Positions 1 through 8,844 of a stretch of 64,000 nt of DNA are shown piece after piece. Each line of letters begins with the position of its first letter. Position 1 is the stretch's first letter. The DNA comes from Salinarimonas sp046292825 (GTDB lineage: Bacteria; Pseudomonadota; Alphaproteobacteria; Rhizobiales; Beijerinckiaceae): NCBI RefSeq assembly GCF_046292825.1, contig NZ_JBKBQG010000020.1, positions 1-64,000 of the forward strand, read 5' to 3'. A program made the position numbers and the translations under genes. The notes beneath the pieces were generated by a model. It did not search any database. It was given only the letters and a program-made list of their open reading frames with translations, and had not been told where the DNA came from.

Positions 1-473
1 CCCCGCCCACGCCCCGAACGTGCCCCCTCCCCCACGGGGTGGGTGGCGCGCCCAACCCCCCCCCCGGCGGGGCGGGTGGCCTCCGGAGCGTCAGCGACGG
101 AGGTCGGGTGGGGCCCGAGGTTTGCAGAAGGGTCACCACCCGGGCCCCACCCGACCCCTGTCGCTGCGCTCCAGGGGCCACCCTCCCCTCCGGGGAGGGA
201 TGTTTGCGGCCACAACAGCGCGACGGTCTCCGCCAGATCCCCCACATAGGAATAGGACATCTCGAACAGGACCGGGTCCGTCCGCTCCTGGATCAGCCCC
301 CGCACGAGCCCCGCCTTCGCCTCGCGGAAGGTGAGCCCCCCCGTGAGCGCCGCGAGCGCCCATCCGCGCTCGGGATCGGGCGTGGTGCGCAGATAATCGG
401 CGATGAGGCGGATCTTGGCGTTGCGGCGCGGCTCGTAGACGAGGCGGTCGAGGAGGGCAGAAAAGCGCTTCAT
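1..473 (-). CDS. ATP-dependent DNA ligase, N-terminal part (runs off the left edge)
   Basis: The first 90 or so residues (MKRFSALLDRLVYEPRRN, then DYLRTTPDPERGWALAAL) match the start of the ATP-dependent ligase that travels with a metallo-beta-lactamase exonuclease in a bacterial DNA-repair cluster (helicase, ligase, exonuclease, phosphoesterase). Its ATG overlaps the exonuclease TGA (ATGA), so the two are translationally coupled. Recognisable ligase sequence stops near position 204. From there to the window edge the frame stays open but reads through a family A palindromic repeat (about 70-202). The adenylation motif KxDG and the rest of the enzyme would lie outside the window. The protein is therefore either an in-frame repeat insertion or a broken gene. 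The family and start are secure; integrity is not. Confidence 0.75.
   Translation of the reverse strand, partial: MKRFSALLDRLVYEPRRNAKIRLIADYLRTTPDPERGWALAALTGGLTFREAKAGLVRGLIQERTDPVLFEMSYSYVGDLAETVALLWPQTSLPGGEGGPWSAATGVGWGPGGDPSANLGPHPTSVADAPEATRPAGGGVGRATHPVGEGARSGRGR
70..202. repeat. Family A dispersed palindromic repeat, copy 1
   Basis: An imperfect palindrome of the family described at the other A copies: GGTCGGGTGGGGCCCG on one side, CGGGCCCCACCCGACC on the other, and an outer CCCTCCCCTCCGGGGAGGGA hairpin at 181-200. It lies inside the open frame of the ligase gene and keeps that frame open. A related GC-rich stretch continues to position 20. Confidence 0.8.
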
Positions 474-1486
474 GCCGCCTCCCCCTCGTCCCCGTACCCC
501 AACAGATGCAGCGGCCGTGCCGAAATCCCCCGCGTCGTGCACCAATGCACGAGCGCGTCCGCCTCCCCGTGCGTCACCCAGACCTCGCCGGCGCCGGTCT
601 CGACGACGGTGCGGGTGAGGTCGGGCCAGTCGACGTGGTCGGAGATCACCATCGGCAGTTCGACGCCCTTCTGCCGGGCGCGGGCGCGCACCCGCATCCA
701 GCCCGACGCGAAGGCGGCGACGGGGTCGGGGAACTTGCGCGCCCACACCTCCTGGATGGCGGAGGGCGGGCAGAGCACGATCGCGCCAGCGAGCCCGGGC
801 CGATCGGCGGCAGCGACCTTGCGGACCTCGCCGAGACGAACCCCCAGATCCTCGTAGAGCGCCACGAGCTTCTCCATGGCGCCGTGCAGCCAGATCGGCG
901 CGTCGTAGCCCGCCTCGCGAACGAGCTTCATCACCCGTTGCGCCTTCCCCAGCGAATAGGCGCCCACGAGATGCGCGCGATCGGGGAAGGTGCGCAGCGA
1001 GGCGAGGAGCTTGTCGACCTCGCCCGCGGCGTCGGGATGGCGGAAGACGGGCAGGCCGAAGGTTGCCTCCGTGATGAAGACGTCGCAGGGCACGAGCTCG
1101 AAGGGCGCGCAGGTCGGATCGCGCGCGCGCTTGTAGTCGCCCGACACGACGAGCCGCGTTCCGCCCGCCTCGATGACGATCTGAGCCGAGCCGAGCACGT
1201 GGCCGGCGGGCACGAAGCGCACGTCCACGCCGCCGATCCGCATCGCCTCGCCGAGCCGCGCCTGCTGAGCGGTCTCCGCGAAGTCCTCGCCGTAGCGCGC
1301 GGCCATGATCGCGAGCGTCTCCGGCGTCGCGAGCACGGCGCGATGGCCCGCGCGGGCATGGTCCGAATGGCCGTGCGTCACGAGCGCGCGCGGCACGGGG
1401 CGCAGCGGGTCGACGTGGAAATCGCCGAGCGGGCAATAGAGGCCCTCGGGCGTGAGCGTCAGGATGTCGGTGGCGGAGAGCGGCAT
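470..1486 (-). CDS. Ligase-associated DNA exonuclease (metallo-beta-lactamase fold)
   Basis: A 338-residue protein of the beta-lactamase/beta-CASP nuclease superfamily. The metal-binding motif HGHSDHA sits near residue 38, and a second histidine motif (PAGHVLGSAQ) and VSGDYKRARDP follow, as in the exonuclease paired with bacterial ATP-dependent ligases. It is thought to act with the ligase in DNA-damage repair. The ATG at 1486 (MPLSATDILTLTPEGLYC) matches the family start; the frame is open upstream to 1567 but that extension does not look like the family. Its stop codon overlaps the ligase start. Before the island at 1.87-11.04 kb inserted, its upstream neighbour was probably trpE. Confidence 0.85.
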   Translation of the reverse strand: MPLSATDILTLTPEGLYCPLGDFHVDPLRPVPRALVTHGHSDHARAGHRAVLATPETLAIMAARYGEDFAETAQQARLGEAMRIGGVDVRFVPAGHVLGSAQIVIEAGGTRLVVSGDYKRARDPTCAPFELVPCDVFITEATFGLPVFRHPDAAGEVDKLLASLRTFPDRAHLVGAYSLGKAQRVMKLVREAGYDAPIWLHGAMEKLVALYEDLGVRLGEVRKVAAADRPGLAGAIVLCPPSAIQEVWARKFPDPVAAFASGWMRVRARARQKGVELPMVISDHVDWPDLTRTVVETGAGEVWVTHGEADALVHWCTTRGISARPLHLLGYGDEGEAA

Positions 1487-1634
1487 GACGCAGGGGATAT
1501 AGGAAGCCCCTTCCCTCCCTGTAGGGCTACGACACGCATCGTGACCCTCGGATCGACTCTGTTCCACGAGACGCCGCCGCTGTCCGTCCCCTCGGGCTCA
1601 GCGCTTGTGGATCTTTCGCCGAGTACCCCAAAGC

Positions 1635-1811
1635 CGTCATTCCGGGGCGCGAAGCGAGCCCGGAACCCAGACTCCCGACATCGGATGAGCAGCCTGTAGG
1701 CTGCGTCCCTCGACCTATTCATTTGCGTGAATTGCGGTGCGAGCGCGCATGCGCGCTCGAACGAGCGTGGTGGATCTGGGTTCCGGGCTCGCTTCGCGCC
1801 CCGGAATGACG
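1635..1811. repeat. Family B long palindromic element, copy 1 (35-bp perfect arms)
   Basis: Arms at 1635-1669 and 1777-1811 are perfect 35-bp inverted repeats, beginning CGTCATTCCGGGGCGCG. Between them is a second hairpin, GCAGCC-TGTA-GGCTGC, at 1689-1704. Similar elements occur at 26950-27125 and 34405-34582, with fragments near 15626 and 58047. It is noncoding and ends about 48 bp from the left edge of the restriction-modification island. Confidence 0.85.
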
Positions 1812-1859
1812 GGTGGGAAAAGGTATTCGAACGATCAGCTAAGGAAGGAAAGAGGGCGC

Positions 1860-1869
1860 GGCATCGACG
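1860..1869. repeat. Left target-site duplication of the 9.17 kb island
   Basis: GGCATCGACG lies directly outside the left terminal inverted repeat. The same ten bases in the same orientation lie directly outside the right one at 11039-11048. The match extends to 12 bp (GGCATCGACGCC) if the first two bases of the left inverted repeat are counted, so the true duplication length is 10-12 bp. Confidence 0.75.
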
Positions 1870-1893
1870 CCAGCCCCTCGCCTTTCTGTTGGC
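1870..1893 (+). repeat. Left terminal inverted repeat of the island (24 bp)
   Basis: It is the perfect reverse complement of 11015-11038. It starts CCAGCCCCTCGCC and ends TTCTGTTGGC. Beyond 24 bp the two ends share only weak similarity (a CTGAGC word about ten bases further in). Confidence 0.85.
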
Positions 1894-2332
1894 GATTGAA
1901 GACTGAGCCTGAGATGCAGGCGCCGTGAAACCCACTGCCGATGGTCTGGACGGCTGACGACCGAATCAAGGACGCCCGTCCAGACTCTGCACATTCCCCC
2001 GGTCAGGGCATAACTACTGAGTCTGCCGGCCATCAAGTCGGCAGAAGCGCGGGTCGTGCATGCCGGTCGAGTGCAGGCCGACCATGCGTCTCGGGGCTCA
2101 GGAAGAGAAGCACGCATGTGCCAAGGGGCAGGAGGCCGACGGAGCGCAAGTCGAAGCGTTGCGCCTGAACGGAGACGAGTCCGGGTTTCGCGCGTCAGGC
2201 GTTTCTCTCGGCGGTCTGGCAGACTAATATCTTGTGAAAGGCCTCGCGGGTCGATTCCCTGTCGACCCGCGCCCTGGTCGTATGTATCAGGATGGCAAGG
2301 CCATTTGGAACGATCGCCAACCCGAGGCTTGC
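1894..2332 (+). promoter_or_regulatory. Leader of the hsdMSR operon with three hairpins and a candidate promoter
   Basis: No convincing gene lies in these 439 bases. Three perfect inverted repeats are present: 1944-1953 with 1976-1985 (GTCTGGACGG), 2022-2028 with 2039-2045 (TCTGCCG), and 2245-2254 with 2262-2271 (CGCGGGTCGA, 7-base loop). A -10-like TAATAT is at 2225-2230 with only a weak -35. If that promoter is used, the last hairpin lies in the 5' untranslated RNA. No controller (C protein) gene is seen, so these repeats are the best candidates for operators or RNA-level control of the restriction genes. Confidence 0.4.
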
Positions 2333-4354
2333 ATGAACGATTTATCCCCTAAGAACACCACGCTCGCGGATTTCATCTGGAAGAACGCCGACGACCTCTG
2401 GGGCGACTTCAAGCATGTGGACTTCGGCAAGATCATCCTGCCCTTCACCCTGCTGCGGCGCCTTGAGTGCGTGCTCGAGCCGACGCGCGATCAGGTGAAC
2501 CAGACCAACGCCGCAATGGCCGATCAGGGCATCGACATGGACATCGTGCTGCGGCAGGTCTCGGGCCATCCGTTCTACAACACCTCGACCTATACGCTTT
2601 CTACCCTCGGCGGCACCAAGACCCGCGCGAACCTAGAGGACTACATCGCCCGGTTCAGCGACAATGCGCGCCGGATCTTCGAGCAATTCGATTTCACGAA
2701 CACTATCGCGAAGATGGACAAGCAGGGCGTGCTTTATCGAATCTGCCAGAACTTCGCGGCCATCGACCTCCACCCCGAGGCGGTGCCCGAGCGGGTCATG
2801 AGTAACGTCTACGAGCACCTGATCCGCCGCTTCGGCGCCGAGGTGAATGAGGCGGCCGAGGACTTCATGACGCCGCGCGACGTGGTCCATCTGGCCATCG
2901 AGCTGCTGCTCGACCCCGACGACGACATGTTTATCGGCACGCCCGGCCTGATCCGGACGCTCTACGACCAGACCTGCGGGACGGGCGGCTTCCTGTCCGA
3001 TGGCATGGAGCACGTGAACAACCTGCGCGACCGCTATACCATTGCGCCGGTGATCGTGCCCTACGGGCAGGAGCTGGAGCCCGAGACCCATGCCGTCTGT
3101 CTTGCCGGCATGCTGCTCAAGACCCTCGAGTCCGATCCCGGCCGCGACCTGTCGCAGAACATCAAGCTCGGCAGCACCCTCTCAAACGACCAGTTCCCGG
3201 GTGAGCGGTTCCACTACTGCGTCTCGAACCCGCCGTTCGGCAAGCCGTGGAACAAGGACCAGGAGGCGGTCCTGCGCGAGCACGAGAGCCGTCGGTTCGA
3301 AGGGCGCTTCGGACCAAAGCTGCCGCGCGTCAGCGACGGGTCGATGCTGTTTCTGCTGAACCTTGTCGCCAAGCTCGAGAGCCCTGAGAAGGGCGGCGGG
3401 CGCGGCGCGATCGTCCTTTCGGGCTCGCCGCTCTTCAACGGCAACGCCGGCCAAGGCGAGTCCGAGATCCGGCGCTACCTGCTGGAGGGCGACTTCGTCG
3501 AGGCGATCATCGCCCTGCCGACCGAGATATTCTTCCGCACCGGCATCGGCACCTACATATGGGTCGTCTCGAACCGCAAGTCCGCGGCGCGCAAGGGCAA
3601 GGTGCAGCTGATCGACGCGACGGCGATGTTCACGCCGATGCGCAAGGCCGAGGGCAACAAGCGCCGCGAGATCAGCCCCGACCAGATCCGCGAGATCGTG
3701 AGCCAGTATTCGGCCTTCGAGCCGACGAAGCAGAGCCTGATCCTCGACCACCGCGAATTCGGCTATCGGCGCATCCGCGTCCTGCGCCCGCTGCGCATGC
3801 GGATCGAGATCACGCCGGCGGGGCTGGCGGCGCTGGAGGCCGACAAGGCCTGGGCCAAGCTGACGCCAACGCAGCAGGGCCTGTGGCGAGCACTTTTCGC
3901 CGAACGCATGGGCGAGACGCACCCGGCGCCGTGGATCGAGGCCTTCGCGCGCGCCGCGGCCAAGGCCGACGCCCGGCTGGGCCGGGTGGGCAAGCCGCTA
4001 ATCAAGGCCATGGCGGCAGCCTTCGGCGTGCGCGACCCGCAAGCTGAGCCGGTGCGCGACGACGACGGCATGATCGTGGCCGACGACGACCTAACCGATT
4101 TCGAGAATGTGCCCCTGACCGAGAGCATCGAGGCCTACATGGCCCGCGAAGTGCTGCCGCACGCATCCGACGCCTGGGTGGACCCCGACTTCCGGGACGA
4201 GGCCGACAAGCAGGTCGGCGTCTTGGGCTACGAGATCAATTTCAACCGCTACTTCTACGAATACCAGCCGCCGCGCGACCTGCATGACATCGACGCCGAG
4301 CTGAAGGCCGTGGAGGCGGAGATCGCCGCCATTCTGGCGGAGGTGACGGAATGA
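2333..4354 (+). CDS. hsdM: Type I restriction-modification system, DNA methyltransferase subunit HsdM
   Basis: A 673-residue adenine-N6 methyltransferase subunit. It has the N-terminal HsdM helical domain (LADFIWKNADDLWGDF), the AdoMet-binding motif DQTCGTGGFL from residue 212, and the catalytic NPPF motif at residues 299-302, followed by a long C-terminal region rich in basic and acidic helices. With HsdS it methylates the recognition site; with HsdR it forms the restriction complex. The chosen ATG at 2333 has GAGG five bases upstream and begins with typical HsdM sequence; the frame is open to a GTG at 2234. The stop overlaps the hsdS start (ATGA). It lies within the transposon-like island. 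Confidence 0.95.
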   Translation: MNDLSPKNTTLADFIWKNADDLWGDFKHVDFGKIILPFTLLRRLECVLEPTRDQVNQTNAAMADQGIDMDIVLRQVSGHPFYNTSTYTLSTLGGTKTRANLEDYIARFSDNARRIFEQFDFTNTIAKMDKQGVLYRICQNFAAIDLHPEAVPERVMSNVYEHLIRRFGAEVNEAAEDFMTPRDVVHLAIELLLDPDDDMFIGTPGLIRTLYDQTCGTGGFLSDGMEHVNNLRDRYTIAPVIVPYGQELEPETHAVCLAGMLLKTLESDPGRDLSQNIKLGSTLSNDQFPGERFHYCVSNPPFGKPWNKDQEAVLREHESRRFEGRFGPKLPRVSDGSMLFLLNLVAKLESPEKGGGRGAIVLSGSPLFNGNAGQGESEIRRYLLEGDFVEAIIALPTEIFFRTGIGTYIWVVSNRKSAARKGKVQLIDATAMFTPMRKAEGNKRREISPDQIREIVSQYSAFEPTKQSLILDHREFGYRRIRVLRPLRMRIEITPAGLAALEADKAWAKLTPTQQGLWRALFAERMGETHPAPWIEAFARAAAKADARLGRVGKPLIKAMAAAFGVRDPQAEPVRDDDGMIVADDDLTDFENVPLTESIEAYMAREVLPHASDAWVDPDFRDEADKQVGVLGYEINFNRYFYEYQPPRDLHDIDAELKAVEAEIAAILAEVTE

Positions 4355-5577
4355 ACATCCACCATGCGCCAATGCGCCGGAAGACAACCGAGCTGCCATG
4401 GGCGCCGGAAATCCCCGCCCATTGGGAAGTGCGCCGGGCCAAGTTCCTGTTCGACCTTCAAAAGCGTCCTGTTCGGCCTGAGGACGATATCGTCACGGCC
4501 TTCCGGGACGGCAAGGTCACGCTGCGAGCGAACCGTCGAACCGACGGCTTCACGAACGCGCTCAAGGAGATCGGCTATCAGGGGGTCCGCCGTGGCGATC
4601 TGGTGATCCACGCCATGGATGCGTTCGCCGGCGCCGTCGGGGTCAGCGACTCCGACGGGAAGTGCACCCCCGTCTATTCCTGCTGCACGCCGAGGGACGG
4701 AATCTCCGCCGACTTCTACGCCCGGATGGTTCGGTCCATGGCCGTGTCGGGTTTCATCGAGAGTCTCTCAAAAGGCATCCGGGAGCGCTCGACCGACTTC
4801 CGCTGGCGCGAATTCGCCGAACAGGCGCTTCCGGTCCCCCCGCTCAACGAACAGACCGCCATCGCCCGCTTCCTCGACCGGGAGACCGCGCGCATCGACG
4901 CCCTGATCGAGAAGAAGGAGCGGTTCATCGCGCTGCTTCGCGACAAGCTCAACGCCGATATCATCCGCTCAGTCGAGCCGCGTTCCTCTTGGCGCTCGTA
5001 TCCATTCTGGAGGGTCGCCACAGCGAAATCGATTTCGGGGATGCCTGATGTGGGCCTGCTGTCGGTCTACCTCGACCGCGGCGTGATCCCATACTCTGAA
5101 GGCGGAGGCTTGGTTCACAAGCCGGCCGAAAGCCTCGACAAGTACCAGCTCGTCGAGCCTGGCGATCTCGTGATGAATAACCAGCAGGCGTGGCGTGGGT
5201 CTCTCGGCGTTTCACTGCACCGAGGGATCGTCAGTCCCGCTTATCTCGTATTCGCGCTTGATCGCAATCTTCTCGATCCCACGTTTGCCAACTTCATGTT
5301 CCGGTCTCGGCCGTATGTTGACAAATTCATGTTGGCTTCGATGAGCGTGGGGGATATTCAACGACAGATCAAGTGGCCGCATCTGCGCGTTTCGAAGGTG
5401 TTCCTGCCCTCGCTTCTCGAACAGCGACAGATCGTGGCGCGGCTTGAGCGAGAAGGCGAGCGTTTGACGAATCTCATCGCCCGCACCGAGCGCAGCATCG
5501 CCCTTCTGAAGGAGAAGCGCGCTGCCCTGATCACCGCCGCCGTCACCGGCAAGATCGACGTGAGGGCGGCAGCATGA
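4351..5577 (+). CDS. hsdS: Type I restriction-modification system, specificity subunit HsdS
   Basis: A 408-residue protein with the usual two-target-domain plan. Target recognition domain 1 is at about residues 12-158. A conserved coiled-coil region follows (PPLNEQTAIARFLDRETARI, then ALIEKKERFIALLRDK). Domain 2 is at about 210-350. The second conserved helix (LLEQRQIVARLE, ERSIALLKEKRAALITAA) ends in the typical AVTGKIDVR. The two target domains set the two halves of the bipartite recognition sequence, which cannot be read from the protein. It overlaps hsdM and hsdR by four bases each, so the operon is translationally coupled. The gene looks intact. Confidence 0.93.
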   Translation: MNIHHAPMRRKTTELPWAPEIPAHWEVRRAKFLFDLQKRPVRPEDDIVTAFRDGKVTLRANRRTDGFTNALKEIGYQGVRRGDLVIHAMDAFAGAVGVSDSDGKCTPVYSCCTPRDGISADFYARMVRSMAVSGFIESLSKGIRERSTDFRWREFAEQALPVPPLNEQTAIARFLDRETARIDALIEKKERFIALLRDKLNADIIRSVEPRSSWRSYPFWRVATAKSISGMPDVGLLSVYLDRGVIPYSEGGGLVHKPAESLDKYQLVEPGDLVMNNQQAWRGSLGVSLHRGIVSPAYLVFALDRNLLDPTFANFMFRSRPYVDKFMLASMSVGDIQRQIKWPHLRVSKVFLPSLLEQRQIVARLEREGERLTNLIARTERSIALLKEKRAALITAAVTGKIDVRAAA

Positions 5578-8500
5578 TCGAGGCGCACCACGAGAAGCAT
5601 CTTGAGGACTATGTCGTCGCGCGGTTGGTCGAGCGCGGTTGGCTGCTGGGCGACGCCGAGGGCTACGACCGCGACCACGCCCTCTACCCCGAGGATCTGG
5701 TCTGCTGGGTGAAGGACACCCAACCCGAGAAGTGGGAGCGTTTGGTCGCCCTGCACGGCGCCAAAGCCACTGTGGCACTGATGGACCGACTGGAGTCCGC
5801 GCTGGAGAAGCACGGGACCATCCATGTCCTGCGCAAGGGCGTCGAGCTTGCCGGCTGCGGCCAGATCGATATTAGCGAGGGCGCGCCCGAAGACAAGCGC
5901 AACAAGACGGTAATCAAGCGCTACGCCGCAAATCGGCTAAGAGTCGTATCTCAGCTGAAATACCATCCGACGCGCGAGCTGGCGATCGACCTGGGCCTGT
6001 TCTTGAACGGACTGCCCGTGGCCACGGTCGAGATCAAGACCGACTTCACCCAGTCAGCCGCCGCGGCGCGCGAGCAATACATGAACGATCGGCTGCCGGT
6101 CGATCCCGTCACCCGCCGCAAGGAGCCGCTGCTGACCTTTAAGCGCGGCGCCGTCGTTCATTTCGCCATGTCCGACAGCGAAATCTGGATGACGACGAAG
6201 CTGGCGGGTGAGAACACCTTTTTCCTGCCCTTCAACAAGGGCCGCGACGGACGCGCCGGAAACCCGGCCCGCACCGACGGCGAATACCCCGTCGCTTACT
6301 TCTGGGAGGAGGTCTGCCAGCCCGACGCCTGGCTGCGCGTGTTCCACAGCTTCGTCTATGTCGAGAAGAAGGACGTAGTGGACCTGAAGGGCAACTGGAC
6401 AACGCGCGAGACGCTGATCTTCCCGCGCTTCCACCAATGGGACGCCGTGAACGCAATGATCGCCGACGCCAAGGCGAACGGCCCCGGCCAGGTCTACCTG
6501 TGCGAGCACAGCGCGGGATCGGGCAAGACCTCGACCATCGCGTGGACGGCGCACGACCTGATTAAGCTTCGCCATGACGACGGCACGCCCGTCTTCAACG
6601 CCGCGATCATCGTGACAGACCGCACCGTCCTGGACGGTCAGCTGCGCGATGCGGTGCAGCAGCTCGACCATCGGCCCGGCCTGATCGCGGCGATCCGGAA
6701 CGACAAGACGGCGAAGTCCAAGAGCGAGCAGCTCGCCGAGGCGCTGTTGAAGGGCGTGTCAATCATCGTCGTGACGATCCAGACCTTCCCCTACGCCATG
6801 GAGGCGATCCTCACCGAGACGTCGCTGAAGGACAAGAATTTCGCTGTCATCATCGACGAGGCGCACGCTTCGCAGACCGGCGCCGCCGCCTCGAAGCTTC
6901 AGGCGACGCTGGCCATGAAGTCGAAGACCGCGATGGAGGGCATGACGATCGAGGAGCTGCTGGCCGAGATCCAGCGCTCGCGCGTCCGGCCGAAGAACAT
7001 CTCGCACTTCGCCTTCACCGCGACGCCGAAGCATTCGACCATGATGCTGTTCGGCCGCGCGCCCGACCCGTCGCGGCCCGCGGGCGACGACAACGTGCCC
7101 CAATCCTTCCACAAGTATCCCATGCGCCAGGCGATCGAGGAGGGCTTCATCCTCGACGTTCTGAAGGGCTATGTCCCCTACAAGACGGCCTTCAACCTCG
7201 GGAAGGACCTGGTCGACAAGAAGCGTGTCGATGGCCGCGCGGCCAAGCGGGCGCTGGCGAAGTGGATGGCGCTGCATCCGACGAACGTCACCCAGAAGGT
7301 GCAGTTCATCATGGAGCACTTCACCGCCAACGTCGCGCACCTGCTGGACGGCAAGGCGAAGGCGATGGTGGTCACCAGCTCGCGCGCCGCCGCCGTGCGC
7401 TACAAGAAGGCCTTCGACGCCTTCGTCGAGGCGAACCCCCAATACCGCGACATCCGGGCGCTGGTGGCCTTCTCAGGCTCGCTGAGCGGCCGCGAGGTGA
7501 TGCACGCCGACGACCCGCAGCTTGCCGGCGATGTCTTCGTAACGGACGAGGACGCGGAATTCACCGAGGCGAACATGAACCGCGGCGCCGGCGGGACCGA
7601 CCTGCGCTTCGTCTTCGATCGGCCCGAGTATCGGGTGATGCTGGTCGCGAACAAGTTCCAGACCGGCTTCGACCAGCCAAAGCTGGTGGCGATGTATATC
7701 GACAAGAAGATCGCCAACGAGGTCGAGATCGTTCAGACCCTCTCGCGCCTGAACCGCACAGCGCCAGGCAAGGATCAGACCTTCGTCATCGACTTCGTGA
7801 ACGACCCCAAGACGGTGCAGGCCGCCTTCGCACGCTATGACGCCGGCGCGGTAGTCGAGCAGGCGCAGGACCTGAACGTGGTTTACGAGATCAAGGAGCG
7901 GCTGGACAACACCGGCATCTACGCGCCTGATCATCTGGAAGCGTTCAAGAAGGCCCGCTTCGGCACAGCGCGCGACATCCTGTCAGGCGGCGACGCCCAG
8001 CACCGCCGCATGTTCGCCGCGACCCAGGAGCCGACGGACCTCTACAACGAGCGTCTGAAGGCTCTGCGAGCCCACGCGGCCCAGATCGAGAACACCTACG
8101 AACAGGCGCGCCAGATCGGCGACGAGGCCACCATGAAGGCGGCCGATCATGAGCTGAAACAGGTCACCGGTCAGATCGGCGTCCTGACAGAATTCAAGTC
8201 TTCGCTCGCCGCCTTCGTGCGCACCTACGCCTACATTGCGCAGCTGATCGACCTCGGCGACCCAGAGCTAGAGAACTTCGCCGTGTTCGCCAGGCTGCTG
8301 GGCAAGCGCCTCGACCGAGTAGCGCCTGAGCAGGTCGATCTCGCCGGGCTCGCCCTCAAGGGCTTCGCGATCAAGGCCGAGGCGCCGAAGCAGCCCGATC
8401 AGCCGGACGAGGATGAACCGGAAGACTTGTCGCTACGCCCTGTCAGCGGCGGTGGCGCCAAGAAGCCGGGTGGAACTCCGGTCTATCTCAAGGAGCTGAT

Positions 8501-8813
8501 CGAGAAGCTCAATAGCCTCTTCGGAGAGGCTGCGCCGCTGCGCGACCAGGCGCATTTCGTGAACCAGATAGCCGCGATCGCGGGCGAAAACGGCGTGGTC
8601 ATGGCGCAGGTGCAGAAGAACACGAAGGACACGGCGATAAAGGGCAACCTTCCCGGCGCGGTCCAGAACGCGGTCGTTCGCGCCATGACATCTCACAACG
8701 CCCTCGCGGCGGTCTTGCTCAAGAAGGACAAGCAGGCGATGAGCATCCTGAACAACCTGATCTACGATATCTTGAAGTCGGGATCTGCTCTCGATCTCGA
8801 CGACATCGGCTAA
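5574..8813 (+). CDS. hsdR: Type I restriction-modification system, restriction/translocase subunit HsdR
   Basis: A 1079-residue motor and nuclease subunit. The N-terminal nuclease domain carries the PD-(D/E)xK signature (D139 in AIDLGLFLNG and E153-x-K155 in VEIKTD). Two RecA-like helicase domains follow, with the Walker A motif GSGKTST near residue 317, D428EAH431, and later FTATP and QTLSRLNR. A C-terminal helical part (about 780-1079) should bind the methylase core. It translocates DNA using ATP and cuts unmethylated foreign DNA. The start overlaps the hsdS stop (ATGA). All catalytic motifs seen are intact, so the system is likely active. Confidence 0.93.
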   Translation: MIEAHHEKHLEDYVVARLVERGWLLGDAEGYDRDHALYPEDLVCWVKDTQPEKWERLVALHGAKATVALMDRLESALEKHGTIHVLRKGVELAGCGQIDISEGAPEDKRNKTVIKRYAANRLRVVSQLKYHPTRELAIDLGLFLNGLPVATVEIKTDFTQSAAAAREQYMNDRLPVDPVTRRKEPLLTFKRGAVVHFAMSDSEIWMTTKLAGENTFFLPFNKGRDGRAGNPARTDGEYPVAYFWEEVCQPDAWLRVFHSFVYVEKKDVVDLKGNWTTRETLIFPRFHQWDAVNAMIADAKANGPGQVYLCEHSAGSGKTSTIAWTAHDLIKLRHDDGTPVFNAAIIVTDRTVLDGQLRDAVQQLDHRPGLIAAIRNDKTAKSKSEQLAEALLKGVSIIVVTIQTFPYAMEAILTETSLKDKNFAVIIDEAHASQTGAAASKLQATLAMKSKTAMEGMTIEELLAEIQRSRVRPKNISHFAFTATPKHSTMMLFGRAPDPSRPAGDDNVPQSFHKYPMRQAIEEGFILDVLKGYVPYKTAFNLGKDLVDKKRVDGRAAKRALAKWMALHPTNVTQKVQFIMEHFTANVAHLLDGKAKAMVVTSSRAAAVRYKKAFDAFVEANPQYRDIRALVAFSGSLSGREVMHADDPQLAGDVFVTDEDAEFTEANMNRGAGGTDLRFVFDRPEYRVMLVANKFQTGFDQPKLVAMYIDKKIANEVEIVQTLSRLNRTAPGKDQTFVIDFVNDPKTVQAAFARYDAGAVVEQAQDLNVVYEIKERLDNTGIYAPDHLEAFKKARFGTARDILSGGDAQHRRMFAATQEPTDLYNERLKALRAHAAQIENTYEQARQIGDEATMKAADHELKQVTGQIGVLTEFKSSLAAFVRTYAYIAQLIDLGDPELENFAVFARLLGKRLDRVAPEQVDLAGLALKGFAIKAEAPKQPDQPDEDEPEDLSLRPVSGGGAKKPGGTPVYLKELIEKLNSLFGEAAPLRDQAHFVNQIAAIAGENGVVMAQVQKNTKDTAIKGNLPGAVQNAVVRAMTSHNALAAVLLKKDKQAMSILNNLIYDILKSGSALDLDDIG

Positions 8814-8844
8814 GAGTGGCGCGTCGGATAACCGACGCGCTCTA

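Noticed and set aside
1941..2168. A 75-codon frame upstream of hsdM as a possible controller protein
   Set aside because: The composition is low-complexity S/R/G, no helix-turn-helix is visible, and no ribosome site is present.
2245..2271. A tRNA T-arm-like sequence (GGGTCGATTCCC) in the hsdM leader
   Set aside because: The T-arm lacks one loop base, no acceptor, D or anticodon arm can be drawn, and the bases fit better as a perfect 10-bp hairpin. It is not a tRNA attachment site.
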